Origin: a candidate division KSB1 bacterium
Lineage (GTDB): Bacteria > Zhuqueibacterota > Zhuqueibacteria > Thermofontimicrobiales > Thermofontimicrobiaceae
Length of the DNA stretch: 64,000 bases
Reading direction: 5' to 3'
NCBI GenBank assembly: GCA_034506395.1
Contig: JAPDPQ010000018.1
Coordinates: 1-64,000 of the forward strand
In this document: positions 54,572-62,471 of the stretch, piece after piece
Layout of the letters: each line of letters begins with the position of its first letter
Position numbering within the stretch: the first letter of the stretch is position 1
Notes under the pieces: generated by a model
Seen by the model: the letters and a program-made list of their open reading frames with translations, nothing else
Databases searched by the model: none
What the model was told of the DNA's origin: nothing
Translations under genes and position numbers: made by a program

Positions 54572-55609
54572 ATGAAGCACAAACTTATTTTAATCGGATT
54601 CGGAGTTGTTGGTCAGGGATTAACCGAAATTCTCATTTCTAAAAAAGATTTTCTCCAACAAAAGTTTGGTTTTGAGTATGAAATTGTCGCTGTCTCAGAT
54701 TTGCTGAAAGGATCGATTGCCAATCCGCAGGGGCTTGATCCTATAATGTTGCTCGATCTGGTGAAATCTGGCAAAAAGCTGAATGAATACTCGCATGGAA
54801 CAACTGGAATGGATGCGCTGACCACCATTAACCGGGTTGATGCGGATATTATGATCGAGGTTTCCTACACAGATGTGAAGACCGGCGAGCCTGCGACATC
54901 GCATTGCCGAGCGGCTTTCCAAAGAGGGATGCATGTGGTCACGACCAACAAAGGCCCAGTGGCGCTGTTCTATCATGATCTGAAAAAATTAGCCAGCTCA
55001 AAAGGCTTGATGTTCGGCATCGAGGGGACAGTGATGAGCGGCACTCCAGTGCTCAATACTGGGATGAAAAGTCTGGCTGGCTGCAACTTCACCCGTATCA
55101 GCGGCATTTTGAACGGCACGACCAACTTCATCTTGACCGAGATGGAGCAAGGCAAATCTTATGAAGCGGCTTTGAAAAAAGCCCAGGAATTGGGGTATGC
55201 TGAGGCTGATCCCACAGGCGATGTTGAGGGCTGGGATGCATTGGCCAAAGTGATTATCCTTTCCAATGTGTTGATGGGAGGCAATGTGAAATTCCAAGAC
55301 GCCGAACGAGAGGGCATTACCAAAATCACGCTCGAAGATGTTCAAAAAGCCAAAGCAGAAGGAGCGCGCTGGAAGCTCATCGGCGAGACCAGCATCCAAG
55401 AAGGCAAAATCAAAGCCAAGGTTGCGCCCAAAAAACTGCCGCTTTCCGATCCCTTGGCAAGCGTGATGGGTGCTACCAATGCCATCACCTTCGAAACCGA
55501 TCTCATGGGCAATGTGACGGTCATCGGCAAAGGGGCTGGGAAAATCGAGACTGGATTTTCAGTTTTAAGCGACCTATTGGATATTCATCGCACCGTGACG
55601 GGCAGGTAA
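54572..55609 (+). CDS. hom: Homoserine dehydrogenase (short form, no ACT domain)
   Basis: A 345-residue protein with the Rossmann motif G-F-G-V-V-G-Q-G near residue 7, V-V-T-T-N-K-G-P-V-A-L (catalytic-region Lys) near 125, the substrate loop G-T-T-N-F-I-L-T-E-M near 190 and G-Y-A-E-A-D-P-T-G-D-V-E-G-W-D-A-L-A-K near 212-230. It reduces aspartate semialdehyde to homoserine with NAD(P)H, or works in the reverse direction. The regulatory ACT domain of biosynthetic bacterial enzymes is absent, as in archaeal-type enzymes. No homoserine kinase, threonine synthase or aspartokinase gene is near. GGAG 7 bases upstream. Placed between an aminotransferase and AOR, its reaction may serve another pathway; the symbol is tentative. 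Confidence 0.83.
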   Translation: MKHKLILIGFGVVGQGLTEILISKKDFLQQKFGFEYEIVAVSDLLKGSIANPQGLDPIMLLDLVKSGKKLNEYSHGTTGMDALTTINRVDADIMIEVSYTDVKTGEPATSHCRAAFQRGMHVVTTNKGPVALFYHDLKKLASSKGLMFGIEGTVMSGTPVLNTGMKSLAGCNFTRISGILNGTTNFILTEMEQGKSYEAALKKAQELGYAEADPTGDVEGWDALAKVIILSNVLMGGNVKFQDAEREGITKITLEDVQKAKAEGARWKLIGETSIQEGKIKAKVAPKKLPLSDPLASVMGATNAITFETDLMGNVTVIGKGAGKIETGFSVLSDLLDIHRTVTGR

Positions 55610-55803
55610 CAGCTTTCCATGCAAGGCGCATAGGGCATGGCGCAAGGTATGATCTTGTTGATTCGGGAAAAAAAGCTTTTGCTTCATTCAATAAGATGGA
55701 AGGTTGCCTAATTTTCATACTCCATCCATCATGCTGCCTGCAATGGAGTTCACTTCTCTTCATAAACCACTGATCAATGCTTATCTCAGAAGGAGACCAA
55801 GAT

Positions 55804-57579
55804 ATGTACGGCGCATACATGAATAAATTCATGTCAATCGATTTGACAACCCGCGAGATTACCACAGGCACGCTCGATCCTCAATTAGCAGAAAATTATG
55901 TTGGCGCAAAAGGAATGGGATTGCGATTATTGTATGATCTCGCTCCCCGGGTCGATGCGCTATCCCCGGAAAATCTGCTCATTTTCGTCACCGGGCCACT
56001 GACTGGCACCTTGGTTCAAACCTCGGCTCGATCCACCGTAGTCACCAAGTCGCCGCTCACCAACGGCTTTTTGGATACCCATGCTGGTGGCCACTTCGGG
56101 CCTGCATTAAAGCGAGCGGGGTACGATTATATTGTGATTCGTGGGAAATCGGAACAACCGGTTTATCTTTATATCACACCCAAAGGCTGCGAAATTCGCG
56201 ACGCAAATCAATTGTGGGGAAAAGGCATCTTTGAGACCGAAAAAAGCTTAAAACAAAACCATCCTGGCAGTCGAGTCGCTTCGATTGGCCCAGCAGGAGA
56301 AAATCAGGTGCTCTATGCTTGTATCGGCTGCGATCTCTATCGGCAATTTGGCCGCGGCGGTGCTGGCGCGGTGATGGGGTCGAAAAATTTAAAGGCCGTC
56401 GTGGTCAATGGCAATGAAAAAATCCATTACGCCGATGAGGCTGGATTCAAGGAGCTCAACAAAATACTGACCGATGACGTGCGCGAGCATCCCAAGGCCA
56501 AGCTGAGATATGATCTCGGCACCATGATGTGGATCCGAATGGGGCAGGAGATTGGGCAATTCCTTCCTACGCGCAATTTTCAAAAGGGTCTGTTTGATCA
56601 ATATGAGAAGATCACCTCAGAAACGATGAAACGGGAGTTGAACTGGAAAAGCGTCGGCTGTTTCAATTGTATTATCAAATGCTCTAAAATGGCCAAATGG
56701 GACGGCTACGAGCTGGAAGGTCCAGAGTACGAAACAACCGCCTTTTTGGGGTCCGGGTGCGAGATCAGCGATGCCAAAACCGTAGCCAAGGCCAACTTGC
56801 TCTGCGATGATCTCGGACTGGATACAATCTCAACCGGCGTCACCTGTTCCTTTGCCATGGAGTGCTACGAAAAGGGCTTGCTCAAAGAGACCGATGGCTT
56901 GAAATTGAACTTCGGCAATGGTGAAGCGCTGCTAAATCTCATTGCCAAGATCGCCCATCGAAAAGGTATTGGCGATCTATTTGCCAATGGGACGCGACTG
57001 GCATCTCAAGCCATTGGCCAGGGCTCGGAATATTTTGCCATCAATACTTATGGCATGGAAATATCCGGCGTTAATATCAAAGGTTGCATGTCCATGGGGC
57101 TGGCCATGGCCACATCGGATTTTGCCAGCCATACGCGGCTCTGGACCGCTACCGATGAGATGAACGGCAATCTCACCATCGAAGGCCTGCCGGAATATGT
57201 GTATAAAGGCCAGGACGAGATCAATATTCGCAACTCGCTGGTGGTATGCGATTTTCTGATGTTCGGCCTAGATCGCCTGGCACCAATTCTATCGAAAGCG
57301 ACTGGGATGGAATTCACGCCTGAAAAATTAATGATGATTGGTGAACGCATTCATAATTTAGCTCGACTTTATAATTTGAACAATGGCCGAACGGGCAAAG
57401 ACGATACTCTCCCGCCACGGTTCTTCGAGGAGGAAATGACCGCTGGTCTGTTGAAAGGCAAGAAAATGACACGGGAATTCTTTCACGACCTGCTGCAAAA
57501 ATATTATCGGCTCCGAGGCTGGGATGAGAATGGCATCCCCACCTCAGCAAAATTACAACAGTTGGGTCTGCCTCGCTGA
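55804..57579 (+). CDS. aor: Tungsten-type aldehyde:ferredoxin oxidoreductase
   Basis: A 591-residue protein of AOR length. The N-terminal domain binds the bis-pterin cofactor (G-G-H-F-G-P-A-L-K and G-R-G-G-A-G-A-V-M-G-S-K-N-L-K). The [4Fe-4S] cluster cysteines are seen in C-F-N-C-I-I-K-C (about 294-301) with a fourth in L-V-V-C-D-F near 480. AOR enzymes oxidise aldehydes to carboxylic acids and reduce ferredoxin, or the reverse at low potential; they need tungsten (or molybdenum) pterin cofactor. No cofactor synthesis gene is in the window. Start ATG 55804 has GGAG 8 bases upstream. It closes the cluster begun at 51927 and ends at a clear hairpin terminator. Confidence 0.92.
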   Translation: MYGAYMNKFMSIDLTTREITTGTLDPQLAENYVGAKGMGLRLLYDLAPRVDALSPENLLIFVTGPLTGTLVQTSARSTVVTKSPLTNGFLDTHAGGHFGPALKRAGYDYIVIRGKSEQPVYLYITPKGCEIRDANQLWGKGIFETEKSLKQNHPGSRVASIGPAGENQVLYACIGCDLYRQFGRGGAGAVMGSKNLKAVVVNGNEKIHYADEAGFKELNKILTDDVREHPKAKLRYDLGTMMWIRMGQEIGQFLPTRNFQKGLFDQYEKITSETMKRELNWKSVGCFNCIIKCSKMAKWDGYELEGPEYETTAFLGSGCEISDAKTVAKANLLCDDLGLDTISTGVTCSFAMECYEKGLLKETDGLKLNFGNGEALLNLIAKIAHRKGIGDLFANGTRLASQAIGQGSEYFAINTYGMEISGVNIKGCMSMGLAMATSDFASHTRLWTATDEMNGNLTIEGLPEYVYKGQDEINIRNSLVVCDFLMFGLDRLAPILSKATGMEFTPEKLMMIGERIHNLARLYNLNNGRTGKDDTLPPRFFEEEMTAGLLKGKKMTREFFHDLLQKYYRLRGWDENGIPTSAKLQQLGLPR

Positions 57580-57622
57580 CGAATCAGTGCGATATTGCTT
57601 CAACTCCCCGAGCTGCGCTAAC

Positions 57623-57652
57623 GCCCCCAGGTCATAGCTGGGGGCTAACTTT
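57623..57652 (+). terminator. Terminator after aor (convergent region)
   Basis: A perfect GC-rich stem GCCCCCAG / CTGGGGGC (57623-57630 and 57638-57645, 7-nt loop) followed by TAACTTTTC on the plus strand. The right arm enters the stop codon of the convergent lipoprotein gene. Confidence 0.8.
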
Positions 57653-58631
57653 TCTTCAAAATCACGACTCGATTGGCACCATAGTCTGCCACAAACACAT
57701 CGCCCTGCTGGTCCACCGCCACATCGATCGGCAGGCTTCCGGCCGCATGATCCAGCTCGATCTGATCCAGAAATTTACCATCTCGATTGAATACCTCTAA
57801 CGTCCGACAATAAAACGTAGCCAAGTAAATACGATCCTCTCGGTCGATAGCGATTCCAGGATTGTTCACCATGGAACCAAAGTCATTGGTTCTCCCCTTT
57901 GAATAATATTTTATGAGACTATTTTCCATCAAACTGATCCGCGTGAGATGGCATCCCACTGTTGAGTCGGGGAAAGACGCCTGCCCTACCAGCCAGACGG
58001 ACCCTTTGGAATCAATGCTCATATCAGAAACCAATCGCAAAGACGAATCTTGCTCCGTTGGCAGAGGGATTTCAAAGTGTAACCCATTATCCTTATCGAT
58101 TTTCATCAGTTGCAAGCCATTCGTCACGTAGACATAGCCTTGATAACAAGCGATCGCCGCTGGAGGCAACTGTGCTTCAAACTGAGCAAAGTCGAATTCA
58201 CCAATAAATCGGCCATCAATCTGAAATCTTAAAATGCAAAAACCTTGACATGGAACCCAAGAACCATCCATTAGTTGCGAATAGGGCTTTACCAGGACAT
58301 GAAGAATGCGATCCGAATCCATTGCCATGTCGATCGGTTCATAGCGCGCATAAGCGCCACCTGGTTTATCGGTGAAATCGACAATTGTTTTTTGGTAGTT
58401 GCCCTGTCGATCAAAGCATTGAATCTTATAGCTATTATTTTGTCGAGCTGGATTGGAATTGACGACAAAAACCAAGCCTGATTGATTCTCAAATAAGATT
58501 GAAATTGGTCTTTTTTCTGTAGAGAACTCTTTGACAGATTTGAGGGAGATTGAAACCGGGTTTTTCTCGCAGCCAAGGCAAGCCAAAATCATTAAGGCGA
58601 TCCCCCCTAACAGCAAGCTACCCTTTTTCAT
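57645..58631 (-). CDS. NHL/beta-propeller lipoprotein
   Basis: A 328-residue lipoprotein from ATG 58631 (GGAGGT 6 bases upstream). A signal ends in C-L-G-C (Cys21, preceded by a plausible lipobox). The mature protein has five to six repeats with strands of the type I-D-x-x-G-x-V-W-L-V or V-D-x-x-G-D-V-F-V-A-D-Y-G-A-N-R, as in NHL propellers. It is a surface or periplasmic binding protein of unknown partner. It lies 22 bases after the next gene upstream on the same strand (59229-58654), so the two probably form an operon. Confidence 0.8.
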   Translation of the reverse strand: MKKGSLLLGGIALMILACLGCEKNPVSISLKSVKEFSTEKRPISILFENQSGLVFVVNSNPARQNNSYKIQCFDRQGNYQKTIVDFTDKPGGAYARYEPIDMAMDSDRILHVLVKPYSQLMDGSWVPCQGFCILRFQIDGRFIGEFDFAQFEAQLPPAAIACYQGYVYVTNGLQLMKIDKDNGLHFEIPLPTEQDSSLRLVSDMSIDSKGSVWLVGQASFPDSTVGCHLTRISLMENSLIKYYSKGRTNDFGSMVNNPGIAIDREDRIYLATFYCRTLEVFNRDGKFLDQIELDHAAGSLPIDVAVDQQGDVFVADYGANRVVILKKS

Positions 58632-58653
58632 TGTAACCTCCATTTTTTTAGAT

Positions 58654-59229
58654 TTAATTTGAAAGTTTGACATAAAGCGGATCAGCAAAGCCTGAATTCA
58701 AGTATTCTTGTGGCAGCCTTTCGCCAAGCAACAATAAAGCTAATGCAGCATCATGTCGCTCCAATTCAGAACTGGTCAGTACCAAATCTCCAGCGGCACA
58801 CCGATACAAAAGATCAAGTCCATCTTTTTTCTTGCGATAAGCTAGCGCTCTTGCTGCATTGAACCGGAGAAATTGGTCATTCGCGTTTTTCAAAACATCG
58901 AACAAGAGTTGCTCTGCCTCGTCCAGTTGGCTTGCTGCCAGCAATAATATGCCCGACCGACTAAAGTCAAGATTATCGAGTTCACTTTTCAACTTTTGGA
59001 TGAACTCATGTTCTGTGTACCAAGTAACCAGATCTTTTCCAGTCCGTTTGTAATAATTCAGTTCCTCCCACTTCCATGATTTGCTAACATCCAGCAAGTA
59101 GATTCTTTTCAACAATTCGATTTTAATATCCTCACTGAAGTAATCGCTCCTGGATGGCTCGGTGGCTTGCGAACAAAACAAAAATAGCGATGTAATAATC
59201 GCTAAGAAGATAAGTTGGTAAGTCTTCAT
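58654..59229 (-). CDS. Exported lipoprotein with HEAT-like helical repeats
   Basis: A 191-residue protein from ATG 59229 (GGAGGGG just upstream). The signal ends with L-F-L-F-C (Cys near 19), a weak lipobox. The mature part is mostly helical, with leucine and alanine-rich segments (D-E-A-E-Q-L-L-F-D-V-L-K, F-L-R-F-N-A-A-R-A-L-A-Y, R-H-D-A-A-L-A-L-L-L-L) that look like HEAT or TPR-type repeats. No family is assigned. It is co-directional and adjacent to the propeller lipoprotein, suggesting the two act together in the envelope. Confidence 0.7.
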   Translation of the reverse strand: MKTYQLIFLAIITSLFLFCSQATEPSRSDYFSEDIKIELLKRIYLLDVSKSWKWEELNYYKRTGKDLVTWYTEHEFIQKLKSELDNLDFSRSGILLLAASQLDEAEQLLFDVLKNANDQFLRFNAARALAYRKKKDGLDLLYRCAAGDLVLTSSELERHDAALALLLLGERLPQEYLNSGFADPLYVKLSN

Positions 59230-59944
59230 AGCGGCCCCTCCATTTTTTGATCCAAGGTTCATTATCGCTTAAGAAAAAGAGATAAAGTTGATGGGCTGAG
59301 TTGATCGAGGACTTGGTCAATTCATCGATGCTATTGGGGCAAACCGAATGAAACATCTCACTGAAGGGCTCACTTGTCGCAATGTGAAGAACTGATCTCA
59401 GACACCGACTTCAATCGAAAGATGAAATGACCTCTCATTTCGTCCTCATTAACGGTGTTTATTTGATTAACGATTGACAAATGAGTGAGGTTCCCAGCTC
59501 TACTTTTCGATTCTGCTCAGGCCTAGGTTCCGAATATGTTGTGATCGAACGGAGATAAATAATGCGAAGATGAATAGTCCTTAATGCTTTGGAAGCTTTG
59601 CAATCGATCGCTGACGCCTGCTTCAAAAGTAAACCAAAATTAGAGATTGAAAATAATAACAAAAAGTATCCGCTCAAACCAACCAGAAAGACACGAAAAC
59701 TTCCCGAAAAATTTTAATTCTGCCTCTTTCACGGTGTTTTGTAATCAAAGGATGCTCATTTTTTCATTGGTGATCATTTTGGGGAGTTTATATTGTATAT
59801 GATCTTCCACAATAGATGCAGTTTGAAATGGCACCGGGATCCCCACCGATGGTAGGTGTTCTTGCCACATGAGAAAATTTGGAAATGCCTGCATTTGCAA
59901 GCATGACACACCTATTTAGTACGTTTGTCCCCTCCATGACATTA
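59230..59944. other. Intergenic, about 715 bp
   Basis: Between the end of the PorP-OmpA gene (59945) and the start of the small lipoprotein gene, both leftward. Short open frames at 59132-59356 and 59459-59677 lack ribosome-binding sites and match no family. No repeat, RNA gene or clear terminator seen. Confidence 0.45.
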
Positions 59945-62311
59945 TTAATACAAAATAAAAATCTCTACCCTTCGATTCATCATCCTTCCCTCGGGCAAAT
60001 CGTTATCGATCAGCGGCTTGTTCATGCCAAAACCCTGGTAGGTCATTCGGGTTTTGGAGATGCCCTGATCCATGAAATAGCGGGCCACCGTTTCGGCGCG
60101 TCGAAGCGAGAGCCGCATGTTGTAATCTGGATCACCGATCACGTCGGTGTGCCCCTGAATGAGCAAAGTAGCAACTGAATTGCTGCGCAATTTCCCAGCG
60201 TTTAATTCTAACTCATCTCGCAATGACTTTTGCGACAGGTCCATATCGGCTCGGTCATATTTGAACAGGATTAATCGCGTCTTCTCGATGTTCTTTTGGA
60301 TGTATTCCCGAGCGACCTCACTGATTCGTTCCACCCGAATCTCTTTTGGACTGGTTGCAAATTCCTGCCCGAATTGATCCCAAAGTCGCAGTTGGTATCG
60401 GTAGCTTTTCCCAATGGATACGCTTTGCCCAAGGTCGTTCTTCCAGTCCCAGACGATCTGGTCGTGCACTGGGTTTTTGCCAGCGAAGACTTTGAAGGTA
60501 TCCTGTGGTTCGGTCAAAATGACCAGCTCCCACCTTTTTAACCCTGATTCTGCAACTAAATTCTGAATATAAAATTCACATTGATCATGGGAAGAGGCGA
60601 TTTCGCTGGTTTCGGTGACAATGGGATCGAGAATGGGCTGGGAGTTAGGGGGGCATGTGATTTCGACCCGCTGATTTTCTTCGCGGCCGCGGGGATCGAG
60701 ATTGCTGGCTGGGTCTGGGGGTAAACCATAAGCCTCAATTTTGATCTGTCGCGGGTTCACCCCGCAATTTTTGACCAGGTAATCCCGGACCGCTTCGGCG
60801 CGTCGCCTCGATAGCTCAAGATCGCCTTTTTCGATCCCCCAATCGGAATTATACCCGCGAACGATGATCTCCATTTCAGGATGATCCCACAGCCTTTTGG
60901 CAATCACATTGAGCGTGTTACGATATTTGGTCAAGATATCCAGCAGCCTTTCAGGAGAAAAGACAAATTTGGTCATTCGATGCTGCTCTGGATTTAAAAT
61001 TTCATATCGTTTTGGACTGAGCACAGCACTGCCCTCATCAAAAAAGATATAGGGCAAGAGCGGATCACGACTGAAGATGCGGGTGGTCTCACGGATGATT
61101 AATTTATCCACGGAAGCAAGGACATCCGCTCCCAAGGCCGGCCGCTTTTTCACCGTGAGATGGATCGGGAGTTGCTTCTGTTTTTCGCGGCTCTGAGCAA
61201 TCAGTTGGATCGGGTAATCGCCAGGCGGGCATTGGTAGGACGGAGTAATCGTAAGCATCAGACCTTGGTCATCATTGTGGTGCAGCGGGACTATGCTATA
61301 TTCAAGATAGGAAGGCATTTCACCAATTTTGACGCGAACTGGATCATTGAAATTGCCGATCCGCTTGACGCCGATACGATAACGCGCCTGTTCGCCGGGA
61401 TAGATTGACTGGCTGGTAGCCTCGGCGACGAGCTCGAAATCATATCTCGGCCGCGACAGGACATAGGACAATAGCAATAAATGGGAAGCACCAGAGACCT
61501 GGCTCAGCTCAGAGAGAGGGTAGCGATACTCATAGTCGAAACGCAACCAGTGCTGCTGGATCGGAATCATGAAGGCCGCACCGGCCCCGAGCTCATAGCG
61601 ATAGAAATTTGCCCGCATCATGGCACGTTGCTCTGCGAACCACCGCTCCATTCCAATCTGAAAATCGATCTGATCCTCCTCGTAACAAAAGCTGAGTGTC
61701 GGGTTCGCGATGCGAGTCTTTAAAAGTAGCCCGCTGTGAAACTGGATCGGCAAGCGGACAATATCGTCTGCCAGCGAGATATCAGGACGATTGATATGCT
61801 TAACCCCCAATCCAACGAAAAAAGGATCCAAAGGATTTATCAGCAAGCTGACGCCGAAATCGAGCACGCTCTTCGAGGCCCCCTGCGCAAACACAGGATC
61901 ATTCAGGTCCCTGAGCTTGAAGTTCTCTTCAGCATAAGAGACAGCCAGCAACCCAATGTCCAATCCCAAGCAAAGCCTGTCATCTAATATCGAACGACCA
62001 TATCCCAGAGCGAGGTTGCTCGTCCGATAAATACCAGAGCTGAAGTAATGCCCAGTCAAGCCCAGACTGCCAAATGGGCGCCACGGATATATGATGCCCG
62101 CAAAACCATTTTTTAGCCCAGCTCCCTCCAAGCCAAAATGGTATAGCTCGTAGCCAGCCACAAATTGCGGATCCTGTTGAAGCGCCATCGCTGCCGGGGA
62201 TAAAAATAGAGTCCGTGGATCATTGGAATTGCCCACATTGCCGCGGACACCCTGAGCAATTCCGACGATTGGAACTAATAGCAAAATACATAACGCGGCT
62301 AATCTTTTCAT
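59945..62311 (-). CDS. PorP/SprF-like outer-membrane protein fused to two OmpA domains
   Basis: A 788-residue exported protein (signal peptide cleaved near GIAQG, residue 20). Residues 25-290 are strand-rich with the PorP/SprF-like pattern (P-R-T-L-F-L-S-P-A-A-M-A, repeated G-L-x-x barrel strands, R-F-D-Y-E-Y-R-Y-P near the end). Residues 295-400 are an Ig-like domain that starts S-Q-S-I-Y-P-G-E-Q-A and resembles the repeats of the neighbouring gene. Two OmpA-type peptidoglycan-binding domains follow: one at about 470-570 (Y-N-S-D-W-G, R-R-R-A-E-A-V-R, N-Q-R-V-E-I) and one at the C-terminus (I-Q-G-H-T-D-V-I-G, R-R-A-E-T-V-A, N-R-R-V-E-I). In T9SS systems PorP/SprF-like proteins help hold type B-sorted surface proteins. 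Confidence 0.82.
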   Translation of the reverse strand: MKRLAALCILLLVPIVGIAQGVRGNVGNSNDPRTLFLSPAAMALQQDPQFVAGYELYHFGLEGAGLKNGFAGIIYPWRPFGSLGLTGHYFSSGIYRTSNLALGYGRSILDDRLCLGLDIGLLAVSYAEENFKLRDLNDPVFAQGASKSVLDFGVSLLINPLDPFFVGLGVKHINRPDISLADDIVRLPIQFHSGLLLKTRIANPTLSFCYEEDQIDFQIGMERWFAEQRAMMRANFYRYELGAGAAFMIPIQQHWLRFDYEYRYPLSELSQVSGASHLLLLSYVLSRPRYDFELVAEATSQSIYPGEQARYRIGVKRIGNFNDPVRVKIGEMPSYLEYSIVPLHHNDDQGLMLTITPSYQCPPGDYPIQLIAQSREKQKQLPIHLTVKKRPALGADVLASVDKLIIRETTRIFSRDPLLPYIFFDEGSAVLSPKRYEILNPEQHRMTKFVFSPERLLDILTKYRNTLNVIAKRLWDHPEMEIIVRGYNSDWGIEKGDLELSRRRAEAVRDYLVKNCGVNPRQIKIEAYGLPPDPASNLDPRGREENQRVEITCPPNSQPILDPIVTETSEIASSHDQCEFYIQNLVAESGLKRWELVILTEPQDTFKVFAGKNPVHDQIVWDWKNDLGQSVSIGKSYRYQLRLWDQFGQEFATSPKEIRVERISEVAREYIQKNIEKTRLILFKYDRADMDLSQKSLRDELELNAGKLRSNSVATLLIQGHTDVIGDPDYNMRLSLRRAETVARYFMDQGISKTRMTYQGFGMNKPLIDNDLPEGRMMNRRVEIFILY

Positions 62312-62471
62312 CTTCCAAAACCTTCCAGCATTTTTTTGGCGATTTGGCAATTGGGGAATCGTTGGGTCAATCAGATTAGAAATGCGTCCAATTTATTGGT
62401 AAAATGCCATACATTGAAAAATTGCACATCGAGCCCAATTGTCCAACGAACCAGTCACCCAATAAGTCCAA

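Noticed and set aside
59459-59677. 72-residue minus-strand frame with hydrophobic start
   Set aside because: TTG start with no ribosome-binding site; possible chance signal-like stretch.
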